Shown here in pieces: positions 15,622-24,576 of a stretch of 64,000 nucleotides of DNA (positions within the stretch are counted from its first letter, which is position 1; each line of letters opens with the position of its first letter). The DNA comes from Streptacidiphilus albus JL83 (GTDB taxonomy: Bacteria; Actinomycetota; Actinomycetes; Streptomycetales; Streptomycetaceae), in NCBI RefSeq assembly GCF_000744705.1, contig NZ_JQML01000001.1, forward strand, positions 7,946,017 through 8,010,016, written 5' to 3'. A model generated the notes under the pieces. It searched no databases. It was not told the origin of the DNA and saw only the letters and a program-made list of their open reading frames with translations. A program made the position numbers and the translations under genes.

Positions 15622-17016
15622 ATGATCAGAAACCGCTACCGCACGCTCGCCGTCCTGACCCTGGCGGGGTGCGTCGGCATCGGCATGACTGCCTGCAGTT
15701 CCAGCTCGAACTCCGGCTCCGGGAAGGCCACCAGCGCCAACGGGGTGACCACCATCACCGTCGGCTGCGAGCCGCCCACCACCCAGCCGGCCCAGCGCGA
15801 CTTCTTCCTCCAGGACATCGCGGACTTCGAGGCGGCCAACCCGAAGATCGTGGTCAAGGGCGACGACACCAACCCCTGCGACACGCCCGCCAAGTTCGAC
15901 GCGGAGCTGGCCTCCGGCACCGAGGACAACGTCTTCTACACGTACTTCACCGACGTCTCGAACGTGCTGTCCGCCAACCAGGCCGCCGACATCGCGCCCT
16001 ACGCCTCGCAGATCGCCAACTACAGCAGCATCCTGCCGCAGCTGCTGAACGTGTACCGCAAGGGCGAGAGCAGCAGCGGCGACCTCTACGGCGTCCCGGT
16101 GAACAACTACACCGAGGGCCTGGTCTACAACGCGACCCTGTTCAAGCAGGCCGGGATCACCACCCCGCCGAGCACCTGGGCCGAGGTCGAGGCCGACGCC
16201 AAGAAGATCAGCGCCCTCGGCAACGGCGACATCGGCTACGCCGACTACAGCGCCGGCGGCACCGGCGGCTGGCACTTCGCCGCCGAGCTGTTCTCCCAGG
16301 GCGGCCAGATGGTCAACTCGGCCGGCACCCAGGCCGCCTTCAACAACGCCCAGGGCCTGGCCGTGCTGCAGACGCTGCACCAGATGCGCTTCGTCGACAA
16401 CGACATGGGCACCAAGCAGGGCTACGTCTGGGCCGACCTGCCGCAGCTGATGAGCACCGGCAAGCTCGGGATGTACGTCGGCGCGCCGGACACCATCACC
16501 AACATGCACGCCACGTACAACACGCCGTACACCAACATCGAGATGAGCCCGCTGCCCGGCACCAACGGCCCCTCCGGCACGCTGCTCGGCGGTGACGGCT
16601 ACATGTTCAACAAGAAGGACACCCCGGCCCAGATCGAGGCCGGCATCAAGTTCCTCAACTTCGAGTTCATGACCCCGGGCGACGGCCAGTTCAACTACGT
16701 CCGCAACGCCGGTGCGGGGCAGCCGGTCGGCCTGCCCGAGCCGGACCTGTTCACCGCCGGGTCGGCGGCCGACACCCAGGTCACCACGGACGAGAAGGCC
16801 TCGGCCAACATCCCGGTCGGCAACTTCACCGCCTACACCCAGGGTCTGACCAACATGACCCTGAACATCGAGCCGCCGCAGGCGCAGGCCATCTACGCCC
16901 AGGGCGACAAGGCGATGTACGCCGTGCTGACCAACCCGAACGCCAACCTCCAGCAGCTGCTGACGACCTTCGCCAACGCCACCAACAGCATCCTCGCCAG
17001 CAACTCGAACGGCTGA
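15622..17016 (+). CDS. Sugar ABC transporter substrate-binding lipoprotein (family 1)
   Basis: 464 aa. The ATG at 15622 follows GAGGAAGAGG by 8 nt. The N-terminus is a lipoprotein signal (hydrophobic segment to GIGMTAC, Cys25), then a Ser/Gly linker. An LAGC at 14-17 is an alternative but leaves a very short hydrophobic core. The mature protein fits the extracellular sugar-binding family (SBP_bac_1): FFLQDIADFEAANPKI, YGVPVNNYTEGLVYNATLF and PPSTWAEVEADAKKI. It starts the importer operon. Context (GH13 enzyme and two GH87-like enzymes downstream) suggests it binds alpha-glucan oligosaccharides, possibly alpha-1,3-linked; the ligand cannot be read from sequence. Confidence 0.92.
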   Translation: MIRNRYRTLAVLTLAGCVGIGMTACSSSSNSGSGKATSANGVTTITVGCEPPTTQPAQRDFFLQDIADFEAANPKIVVKGDDTNPCDTPAKFDAELASGTEDNVFYTYFTDVSNVLSANQAADIAPYASQIANYSSILPQLLNVYRKGESSSGDLYGVPVNNYTEGLVYNATLFKQAGITTPPSTWAEVEADAKKISALGNGDIGYADYSAGGTGGWHFAAELFSQGGQMVNSAGTQAAFNNAQGLAVLQTLHQMRFVDNDMGTKQGYVWADLPQLMSTGKLGMYVGAPDTITNMHATYNTPYTNIEMSPLPGTNGPSGTLLGGDGYMFNKKDTPAQIEAGIKFLNFEFMTPGDGQFNYVRNAGAGQPVGLPEPDLFTAGSAADTQVTTDEKASANIPVGNFTAYTQGLTNMTLNIEPPQAQAIYAQGDKAMYAVLTNPNANLQQLLTTFANATNSILASNSNG

Positions 17017-17053
17017 GTGCTCCTCACCCAGGGCCGCAGTTCGGCACCGTAGC

Positions 17054-17085
17054 GCCCCGCCGGGAGCACCGGCCCCCGGCGGGGC
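17054..17085 (+). promoter_or_regulatory. Intercistronic hairpin between binding protein and permease genes
   Basis: GCCCCGCCGGG (17054-17064) pairs perfectly with CCCGGCGGGGC (17075-17085) around 10 nt, with no T-run. Stems at this place in sugar ABC operons often protect or partly end the upstream message, so that more binding protein than permease is made. Confidence 0.6.
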
Positions 17086-17112
17086 ACCCCGTCCAGCAGG
17101 AGAACAGGTCTG

Positions 17113-18078
17113 ATGGCGACCATCGAGACACCCCACTCACCACCCCGCGGCGGCGCCCCGCTGCGCCGGCCGCGCACCGACCCGGACCGCGGCGGCACCC
17201 TCCTCCGGGGCCTGCGGCGCAACGGCAGCGCCTACCTCTTCCTGATCGGCGCGCTGCTCTGCTTCGCCGTCTTCTCCTGGTACCCGATGGTCCGGGAGTT
17301 CATCCTCAGCTTCCAGAAGGTCAACATCGCCGGGCAGAGCACCGGTTGGGTGGGTTTCGACAACTACCAGCGGATCCTCAAGGACCCCGACTTCCTGGCC
17401 GCCTGGAAGGCCACGGCGATCTTCGCCGGTTTCGCCCTGGTCTTCGGCTACGCGGTGCCCTTCGTCATCGCCGTGGTGCTGAACGAACTGCGGCACGCCA
17501 AGGCGTACTTCCGGCTGCTGGTGTACCTGCCGGTGATGATGCCGCCGGTGGCCGCGGCCTTCCTCTGGAAGTACTTCTACACCCCGGACAACTCCGGCCT
17601 GTTCAACGACCTGATGCACACCCTGCACCTGCCGACCTCGGCCTGGACCCAGTCCTCCTCGCCCACCTTCGCGGTGCTCTGCCTGGTGCTCTTCTCCACC
17701 TGGATCAACATGGGCGGCGGGGTGCTGATCTACCTGGCCTCGCTCCAGGGCATCCCCGGCGAGCTCTACGAGGCGGCCGAGATCGACGGGGCCGGCATCC
17801 TCAAGCGGGTCTGGCACGTCACCATCCCGCAGACCCGGCTGATCCTCTCGATGATGCTGCTGCTCCAACTGGTCGCCACGATGCAGGTGTTCCTGGAGCC
17901 CTTCATCCTCACCGGCGGTTCCAACAGCACCGTCACCGTCGTCTACCTGGTCTACGAGTACGCCTTCAGCTACGGGAACTTCGGGGGCGCCGCCGCGCTC
18001 GGGGTGATCCTCTTCGTGGTCCTGGGCATCTTCTCCGGCGCGTACATGTGGCTGTCCGGCCGCGGAAATGAGGACTGA
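17113..18078 (+). CDS. Sugar ABC transporter permease (MalF-like)
   Basis: 321 aa, about six transmembrane segments after a basic, Pro-rich N-terminus of about 40 residues. It carries the EAA loop ELYEAAEIDGAGILKRVWH that docks onto the ATPase. VYLPVMMPPVAAAFLWKYFY and the C-terminal AALGVILFVVLGIFSGAYMW match MalF-type permeases of carbohydrate importers. It is paired with the next permease, 6 nt downstream. No ATPase gene lies in the operon, so the shared ATPase MsiK probably energises it, as is usual for Streptomyces sugar importers. Confidence 0.93.
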   Translation: MATIETPHSPPRGGAPLRRPRTDPDRGGTLLRGLRRNGSAYLFLIGALLCFAVFSWYPMVREFILSFQKVNIAGQSTGWVGFDNYQRILKDPDFLAAWKATAIFAGFALVFGYAVPFVIAVVLNELRHAKAYFRLLVYLPVMMPPVAAAFLWKYFYTPDNSGLFNDLMHTLHLPTSAWTQSSSPTFAVLCLVLFSTWINMGGGVLIYLASLQGIPGELYEAAEIDGAGILKRVWHVTIPQTRLILSMMLLLQLVATMQVFLEPFILTGGSNSTVTVVYLVYEYAFSYGNFGGAAALGVILFVVLGIFSGAYMWLSGRGNED

Positions 18079-18084
18079 ACCGCC

Positions 18085-18978
18085 ATGGCCGTCGCCGAAC
18101 CGCAGATCCGGACCCTGATCTCGGCCACCCAGCTGGCCCGCCCGCGCAACAAGGTCGTCTACTGGACCGTGCTCTGGACCATGGTCGTGGTCTTCGCCCT
18201 GGTCTTCGTCTTCCCGCTGTACTGGATGTTCAGCAGCGGCCTGAAGACCGCCCCCGAGGTGCTGCAGAGCCCGCCCTCGCTGCTGCCGCACCACCCCGAG
18301 TTCTCGAACTACCGCACCGCCTGGAACGAGCTCGACATCGGCCGGCTGATGCTCAACACCCTGCTCTACGCCGGGGGAGCACTGGTCTTCCAGCTGATCT
18401 TCGACGTCGCCGCCGCCTACGCGCTGTCCAAGCTGCGCCCGGTGCTGGGCAACGTGGTGCTGTTCCTGATGCTGGCCACGCTGATGATCCCGTCGATGGT
18501 GCTGATCATCCCGCAGTACCTGACCGCCCTCAGCGTGCCGTTCGTCCACTGGGACCTGCTGAACACCCCGTGGGCGATCTGGCTGCCCTCGGTCGCCAGC
18601 GGCTTCAACATCTTCCTGCTGAAACGGTTCTTCGACTCGGTGCCGGAGGACCTGCTCTCCGCCGCGAAGATCGACGGCGCCGGACCGCTGCGGATCCTGT
18701 GGTCCATCGTCCTGCCGATCTCCCGGCCGATCCTCGGAGTGGTCGCCATCTTCGCCGGGGTCAACGCCTGGAAGGACTTCCTCTGGCCGTACCTGGTGCA
18801 GACCGACACCGCGAAGATGAGCATCAACGTCGGCCTGTTCACCCTCAGCGGCGACGGCATCCCGGAGAACGTCTTCATGGCCGCCCTGGCCATGGCCTGC
18901 GTCCCGACGGTCGTCTTCTTCCTGATCTTCCAGCGCAACATCATGTCCGGCCTCACCGCCGGCGGCCTCCGGGGCTGA
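18085..18978 (+). CDS. Sugar ABC transporter permease (MalG-like)
   Basis: 297 aa, six predicted membrane helices. N-terminal VFALVFVFPLYWMFSSGLKT and the EAA loop (PEDLLSAAKIDGAGPLRILW) are typical of MalG/CUT1 permeases. FNIFLLKRFFDSVPEDLL precedes the loop, and the C-terminus QRNIMSGLTAGGLRG (the common GLTAGAVKG-type ending) is diagnostic. It forms the inner-membrane channel with the preceding permease. Confidence 0.94.
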   Translation: MAVAEPQIRTLISATQLARPRNKVVYWTVLWTMVVVFALVFVFPLYWMFSSGLKTAPEVLQSPPSLLPHHPEFSNYRTAWNELDIGRLMLNTLLYAGGALVFQLIFDVAAAYALSKLRPVLGNVVLFLMLATLMIPSMVLIIPQYLTALSVPFVHWDLLNTPWAIWLPSVASGFNIFLLKRFFDSVPEDLLSAAKIDGAGPLRILWSIVLPISRPILGVVAIFAGVNAWKDFLWPYLVQTDTAKMSINVGLFTLSGDGIPENVFMAALAMACVPTVVFFLIFQRNIMSGLTAGGLRG

Positions 18979-19050
18979 TCCGGCCCGCGCCCCGCAGAGA
19001 CCGATGACGCAAGCCCCCACCGACGTGAAGTACAACGCCGAGGAGACACC

Positions 19051-20688
19051 ATGTCCGAAATCCGGGCTGATCGCAGCACCGTCGAATGGTGGCGCGGCGC
19101 CGCCATCTACCAGGTGTACGTCCGCAGCTTCGCCGACGGCAACGGCGACGGGGTGGGAGACCTCGCCGGCGTCCGCGCCCGGCTCCGCCATCTCGCGGAC
19201 CTGGGCGTCGACGCCCTGTGGTTCAACCCGTGGTACCCATCGCCGATGGCGGACGGCGGCTACGACGTCACCGACTACCGGAGCATCGACCCGGCCTTCG
19301 GCACCCTCGCCGAGGCCGAGAAGCTGATCGCCGAGGCGCTCGACCTGGGCATCCGCACCATCATCGACATCGTCCCGAACCATGTCTCGGACACCCACCG
19401 CTGGTTCCGGCAGGCCCTGGCGGCCGGTCCCGGATCGCCCGAGCGCGCCCGCTTCTGGTTCCGCGCCGGACGCGGCGAGCAGGGCGAGCTGCCGCCCAAC
19501 GACTGGCCCTCCCAGTTCGGCGGCTCCGCCTGGACCCGGATCCCGGACGGGGAGTGGTACCTGCACCGGTTCGCCTCCCAGCAGCCCGACCTCAACTGGG
19601 AGCACCCCGAGGTCCGGCAGGAGCACGAGGACGTGCTGCGCTTCTGGTTCGACCGCGGCGCCGCCGGAGTCCGCATCGACTCCGCCGCCGAGGTGGTCAA
19701 GGACCCGGCCCTGCCCGACTTCGACCCGGCCACCGACCCGCACCCCTACGTCGACCGCGACGAACTGCACGACATCTACCGGGCCTGGCGCCGACTGGCC
19801 GACTCCTACCCGCAGCCGCGCGCGCTGATCGGCGAGGTCTGGCTGCCCGACCACGAGCGCTTCGCCCGCTACCTGCGCCCGGACGAACTGCACACCGCGT
19901 TCAACTTCGACTTCCTGGCCTGCCCCTGGGACGCCGACCGGCTCCGCGACTCGATCACCACCACCCTGGCCGTGCACGCCCCGGTCGGCGCCCCCGCCAC
20001 CTGGGTGCTGGCCAACCACGACGTCACCCGCACCGTCACCCGCTACGGCCGGGCCGACACCGGCTTCGACTTCGCCACCAAGGGCCACGGCATCCCCACC
20101 GACCGGGCGCTCGGCACCCGCCGGGCCCGCGCCGCCGCGCTGCTCTCGCTCGCCCTGCCCGGCTCGGTCTACCTCTACCAGGGCGAGGAGCTGGGGCTGC
20201 CCGAGGTCGAGGACATCCCGGCCGAGCGGATCGAGGACCCGATGTACCACCGCACCGGCGGCGCCGACCCCGGGCGCGACGGCTGCCGGGTCCCGCTGCC
20301 CTGGTCCGGCGACCGGCCCCCCTACGGCTTCAGCCCGGAGGACGCGACCGGCGAGCCCTGGCTGCCGCAGCCGCCGGCCTGGGCCGACCTGTCCGTGGCC
20401 GCCGAGGACGGCGTCCCGGACTCGATGCTCACCCTCTACCGCCGCGCCCTCCGGCTGCGCCGGGCCGAACCCGGCCTCGGCGACGGGCCGATGAGCTGGC
20501 TGGACGCCGACCCCCGGGTGCTGGCCTTCGCCCGCGGCGCCGACGGCGACCCCGGCTTCGCCTGCGTCGTGAACCTCTCCGACGCCGCTGTGCCGCTGCC
20601 GGACCACCAGGACCTGCTGCTCGCCAGCGGTCCGCTGGACGGCGGCACCCTTCCCCCCGATACGGCGGTCTGGCTGCGGACGACCTGA
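19051..20688 (+). CDS. GH13 alpha-glucosidase (intracellular)
   Basis: 545 aa. The ATG at 19051 follows GAGGAGA by a few bases. It is a GH13 (alpha-amylase clan) barrel: region I DIVPNHVSDTHRWF, nucleophile Asp210 in GVRIDSA, acid/base Glu262 in LIGEVW, transition-state Asp324 in ANHDVTR. N-terminal WWRGAAIYQVYVRSFADGNG and ADLGVDALWFNPWYPSP are typical of oligo-1,6-glucosidase/alpha-glucosidase enzymes. No signal peptide is present, so it acts on sugars imported by the preceding transporter, releasing glucose. Its linkage preference (alpha-1,4, -1,6 or -1,3) cannot be fixed from sequence. It is the same gene order as Streptomyces malR-malEFG-aglA loci. Confidence 0.93.
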   Translation: MSEIRADRSTVEWWRGAAIYQVYVRSFADGNGDGVGDLAGVRARLRHLADLGVDALWFNPWYPSPMADGGYDVTDYRSIDPAFGTLAEAEKLIAEALDLGIRTIIDIVPNHVSDTHRWFRQALAAGPGSPERARFWFRAGRGEQGELPPNDWPSQFGGSAWTRIPDGEWYLHRFASQQPDLNWEHPEVRQEHEDVLRFWFDRGAAGVRIDSAAEVVKDPALPDFDPATDPHPYVDRDELHDIYRAWRRLADSYPQPRALIGEVWLPDHERFARYLRPDELHTAFNFDFLACPWDADRLRDSITTTLAVHAPVGAPATWVLANHDVTRTVTRYGRADTGFDFATKGHGIPTDRALGTRRARAAALLSLALPGSVYLYQGEELGLPEVEDIPAERIEDPMYHRTGGADPGRDGCRVPLPWSGDRPPYGFSPEDATGEPWLPQPPAWADLSVAAEDGVPDSMLTLYRRALRLRRAEPGLGDGPMSWLDADPRVLAFARGADGDPGFACVVNLSDAAVPLPDHQDLLLASGPLDGGTLPPDTAVWLRTT

Positions 20689-20800
20689 CGCGTCCCCAGC
20701 CGCACCGCTGACCGCGTCGCCCGCTCGTCATCGAGGGTTGCCGAGCCGGGCGGCGCGGCCCTTTCCCCCACCCAGCACCACCCGTACAGAGGAGTCACCC

Positions 20801-23800
20801 GTGTTACTCCACCGCGCTCGAACCGGAGCCGCCGGACGTGTCAGAAGAGCGGCGGCGGCCGTCACCGCCACCGCGCTGATGGCCGCAGCCCCACTGCTGG
20901 CCGGCCCACTCCTGGGCATACCGGCCACCCAGGCGGCAGCCGCCACCACCCCCGGCGCGGCCGTCCCGTTCACCGAGTACCTGGCGGCCAGTGCTGCGAC
21001 CAACGGCACCGTGCTGGCCCCGGACTACACCGTCGGGACGCTGGCCTCCGAGGCCACCGGCCGCCAGGCGGTGCAGCTGATCGGCCAGGGCAAGTACCTC
21101 ACCTTCACCCTCACCGCGCCGGCCAACGCGGTGGACTTCCACTACTCCGTCCCGGACTCCCTGGCCGGCGGCGGCATCACCGAGCCGCTCAGCATGTACG
21201 TCAACGGCGCGTTCAGCCAGACGCTGTCGCTGACCTCCCAGTACAGCTGGGAGTACGGCACCCAGGCCACCGAGACCAACACCCCCACGGTCGGCGCGCT
21301 CGGCGTGAGCACCCCGCACGACTTCTACAACGACGTCCGGACGATGTTCGGCTCGACCCTGCCGGCCGGGACCAAGGTCACGCTCCAGGTCGACGCGGCC
21401 GACACCTCGCCCTGGTACGTCATCAACACCGCCGACTTCGAGCAGGTCGCGGCCCCGATCACGGCCCCGGCCAACTCCATCGACGTCACCCAGGCGCCGT
21501 ACAACGTGGACGACACCGGGGTCACCGACGTGACCTCGGAGCTCCAGTCCGCGATCAACGCGGCCGAGACCAGCGGCCAGACGGTCTGGCTCCCGCAGGG
21601 GACCTACCAGGTCAGCCAGCCGCTGAACGTCAACAAGGTCACCATCGAGGGCGCGGGTGAGTGGTACACCGAACTGACCGGCTCGAACGTCGAGTTCGCC
21701 GGCCAGATCGGCAATCCCAGCACCAACGTCAATGTCTCGAACCTCTCCGAGTTCGGCAACGTCAACGTCCGCAACGACGGCGACGGCTCGGTCAACGGGA
21801 TCAACGGCGGGTTCAGCAACTCGACGTTCTCCAACATGTGGATCCAGAACACCAAGGTCGGTGCGTGGATCGTCGGTCCGTCCACCAACCTGACCATCAA
21901 CAGCCTGCGGATCCAGGACACCACCGCCGACGGCGTCAACTTCGACGGCGGGGTCACCGACTCCACCGTGGAGAACACCTTCCTGCGCAACACCCAGGAC
22001 GACGGCCTGGCGATCTGGTCGCAGAACACGGCCGACGCCGACGACACCTTCACCCAGAACACGGTGGACTCGCCCGGAGTGGCCAACAACATCGGCCTCT
22101 ACGGCGGCACCGACAACACGGTGACCAACAACCTGCTCCAGGACACGGTCACCCGCGGCGGCGGCATCAACGTCGGCAACCGCTACAGCCCGACCCCGCT
22201 GGCCGGCACCACCACCATCAGCGGCAACGAGCTGGTGCGCACCGGCCAGTTCGACCCCGGATGGGACTACGGCGTCGGCGCGATCTGGTTCTGGCCGCAG
22301 AACGAGTCGCAGAGCGGCACCGTCAACATCTCGAACAACACCATCATCGACAGCCCCTACGAGGCCTTCCAGTTCCAGAACTCCGCCCCGCCGGTCGGCG
22401 CCGCGGTCAACACCCAGGGCAGCTCCGGCAACACCATCACCGGGGTCACCCTGACCGACAACACCGTCAACGGCGTCGGCAGCTACGTCCTCCAGGACCA
22501 GGCGCCGGGATCGGTCAGCATCTCCGGCCTGGTCGCCACCAATGTCGGCGTGGCCGGCGTGATGGACTGCGGCTCGGGGATGACCGTCACCCAGGGCAGC
22601 GGCAACTCCGGCTGGTCGACCACCGCCTGCGGGATGCCGGCCACCTGGCCGCTGATCGCGTACCCCAGCACCACCACCTTCGAGCAGGCGACCGTGGGCA
22701 CGGCCACGCCGGTCCAGAAGGTCACCGTGATGAACGCGGGCAGCGCCGCCTCCACCCTGGGCGCGATCTCCGCGAGCAGCGGTTTCACCGTCACCAACGA
22801 CCCGTCCCAGCCCTGCGGCAGCAGCCTGGACGCGACCACCCCCACCGACAGCGGCAACTGGTGCCAGGTCGACGTCTCCTTCACCGCCCCGGCGTCCGGG
22901 ATCACCACCGGGACGCTGACCATCCCGACCAACCAGCCCGGCAGCCCGACCGTGCTGCAACTGGTCGGGAGCACCGGCGGCACCAATGTGATCACCCCGC
23001 CGACCCTCTCGCCCACCGCGCTCTCCTTCGGTGACGAGGCCGTCGGCTCCACCACCCCCGCCCAGACGGTCACCCTGACCAACCCGGGCGCGTCGGCCGT
23101 CACCATCGGCTCGATCGCGGTCAACAACTCCTCCTACACCCAGACCGACACCTGCGGCGGCTCGCTCGCCGCCGGGGCCTCCTGCACCATCGCGGTCACC
23201 TTCGCGCCGAGCGCCGGCGGCGCCCAGAACGGCACCCTGGCGATCACCAACAGCGGCACCAGCACCCCCATCGGCGCCACCCTCAGCGGCACCGGCGTCA
23301 CCTCCACCACCAACCTGGCGCAGGGCGCGGCGATGACCGCGAGCAGCAGCACCGGCGGCTTCCCGCCGTCGAACGCCAACGACGGCAACACCAGCACCTA
23401 CTGGGAGAGCGTCGACGGGACGTTCCCGCAGTGGCTGCAGGCCGACCTGGGCTCGGCCCAGTCGGTGGGCTCGATCACCATGGACCTGCCGCCGTCCACG
23501 TCCTGGGCCACCCGGACCCAGACCATGTCGGTCCTCGGCTCGACCGACGGCAGCACCTGGACCACGCTGGCCGGTTCGGCCAACTACACCTTCAACCCGG
23601 CGACCGGCAACACGGTCACCGTCCCGCTGCCCACCACGAAGCTGCGCTACCTGCGGCTGAACGTCACGGCGAACACCGGTTGGGACGCGGCGCAGCTCTC
23701 CGAGCTGCAGATCTTCCCGGGCGGCGGGAGCAGCGGCGGCGGTGGCGGCACGACCGCGCCCTCGCTGTCGGAGTCGGCCTCCTCGCTGACGTTCGCGGCG

Positions 23801-24490
23801 CAGACCGTGGGCAGCAGCAGTGCGGCGCAGAGCGTGACGGTCACCAACGGCGGCACCGCCGCCGCGGCGATCAGCTCGGTGGCGGCGACCGGTGACTACA
23901 CCCAGACCGACACCTGCGGCAGCTCGCTGGCCGTGGGCGCGTCCTGCACGGTCAGCGTGGTCTTCACGCCGACCGCGGCCGGTACCCGTACCGGCACGGT
24001 GACGGTCGGCTCCAACGACCCGGCCGGGCCGCTGACCCTGGCGCTGACCGGCACCGGGACCGCGTCCTCGACCACCAACCTGGCGACCGGCGCGACCATG
24101 ACCGCCTCCGGCTACACCCAGGGCTACGTGCCGTCGAACACCAACGACGGCAACACCAGCACCTACTGGGAGAGCACCGACAACGCGTTCCCGCAGTGGC
24201 TGCAGGCCGACCTGGGCTCCACCCAGACGCTCGGGTCGATCACCCTGGACCTCCCGCCGGCCACCGCCTGGGCCACCCGTACCCAGACGCTGTCCGTGCA
24301 GGGCTCCACGGACGGCAGCAACTGGACCACCCTGGTCGCCTCGGCCGGCTACACCTTCAACCCGGCGACCGGCAACACCGTCACCATCCAGCTGCCGGGC
24401 GGCACCAGCGACCGGTACCTGCGGCTGAACTTCACCGCCAACACCGGATGGCCCGCCGGACAGCTGTCCGAGTTCCAGATCTACAGCTGA
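20801..24490 (+). CDS. Secreted modular GH87-like beta-helix alpha-1,3-glucanase with ASH and discoidin modules
   Basis: 1229 aa. The GTG at 20801 has GAGGAG (20789-20794) 6 nt upstream; a longer frame to 20738 lacks this. Signal peptide about 1-48. Residues about 55-215 form a beta-sandwich, then a right-handed beta-helix to about 620 (ASN/THR-rich turns, NNTIIDSPYEAF). Asp377 (ADGVNFDGG) and Asp400-Asp401 (NTQDDGLAIW) keep the 23-residue spacing of the three catalytic Asp residues reported for GH87 alpha-1,3-glucanases (from memory: 1067/1090/1091 in Agl-KA). The C-terminal half holds ASH/choice-of-anchor-D domains and two F5/8-type (discoidin) carbohydrate-binding domains. It would cut alpha-1,3-glucan such as fungal wall glucan or mutan outside the cell. 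GH87 also includes mycodextranase. The call rests on pattern, not a search. Confidence 0.75.
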   Translation: MLLHRARTGAAGRVRRAAAAVTATALMAAAPLLAGPLLGIPATQAAAATTPGAAVPFTEYLAASAATNGTVLAPDYTVGTLASEATGRQAVQLIGQGKYLTFTLTAPANAVDFHYSVPDSLAGGGITEPLSMYVNGAFSQTLSLTSQYSWEYGTQATETNTPTVGALGVSTPHDFYNDVRTMFGSTLPAGTKVTLQVDAADTSPWYVINTADFEQVAAPITAPANSIDVTQAPYNVDDTGVTDVTSELQSAINAAETSGQTVWLPQGTYQVSQPLNVNKVTIEGAGEWYTELTGSNVEFAGQIGNPSTNVNVSNLSEFGNVNVRNDGDGSVNGINGGFSNSTFSNMWIQNTKVGAWIVGPSTNLTINSLRIQDTTADGVNFDGGVTDSTVENTFLRNTQDDGLAIWSQNTADADDTFTQNTVDSPGVANNIGLYGGTDNTVTNNLLQDTVTRGGGINVGNRYSPTPLAGTTTISGNELVRTGQFDPGWDYGVGAIWFWPQNESQSGTVNISNNTIIDSPYEAFQFQNSAPPVGAAVNTQGSSGNTITGVTLTDNTVNGVGSYVLQDQAPGSVSISGLVATNVGVAGVMDCGSGMTVTQGSGNSGWSTTACGMPATWPLIAYPSTTTFEQATVGTATPVQKVTVMNAGSAASTLGAISASSGFTVTNDPSQPCGSSLDATTPTDSGNWCQVDVSFTAPASGITTGTLTIPTNQPGSPTVLQLVGSTGGTNVITPPTLSPTALSFGDEAVGSTTPAQTVTLTNPGASAVTIGSIAVNNSSYTQTDTCGGSLAAGASCTIAVTFAPSAGGAQNGTLAITNSGTSTPIGATLSGTGVTSTTNLAQGAAMTASSSTGGFPPSNANDGNTSTYWESVDGTFPQWLQADLGSAQSVGSITMDLPPSTSWATRTQTMSVLGSTDGSTWTTLAGSANYTFNPATGNTVTVPLPTTKLRYLRLNVTANTGWDAAQLSELQIFPGGGSSGGGGGTTAPSLSESASSLTFAAQTVGSSSAAQSVTVTNGGTAAAAISSVAATGDYTQTDTCGSSLAVGASCTVSVVFTPTAAGTRTGTVTVGSNDPAGPLTLALTGTGTASSTTNLATGATMTASGYTQGYVPSNTNDGNTSTYWESTDNAFPQWLQADLGSTQTLGSITLDLPPATAWATRTQTLSVQGSTDGSNWTTLVASAGYTFNPATGNTVTIQLPGGTSDRYLRLNFTANTGWPAGQLSEFQIYS
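22999..24487 (+). repeat. Internal tandem duplication of an ASH + F5/8C module inside the GH87-like gene
   Basis: Codons about 733-973 and 986-1229 encode the same two-domain block twice: an ASH domain (…SFGDEAVGS / …TFAAQTVGS, both with YTQTDTCG) and a discoidin domain (both with NDGNTSTYWES and PQWLQADLGS). A Gly/Ser linker (about 23725-23756) joins the copies. Confidence 0.85.
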
Positions 24491-24576
24491 CCCCTCCCCT
24501 TCCCATCGGTCCGGCCGCCCGTCCTCCCCGGCGGGCGGCCGGACCCGTCCCCGTCCCCGAGAGAGGTTCCTTCGCC

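Noticed and set aside
17137..20607. Open frame of over 1100 codons on the minus strand across the permease and GH13 genes
   Set aside because: The encoded sequence is rich in Gly, Asp, Gln, Val and Arg without domain patterns, lies opposite well-identified genes, and results from high GC in the third codon position.
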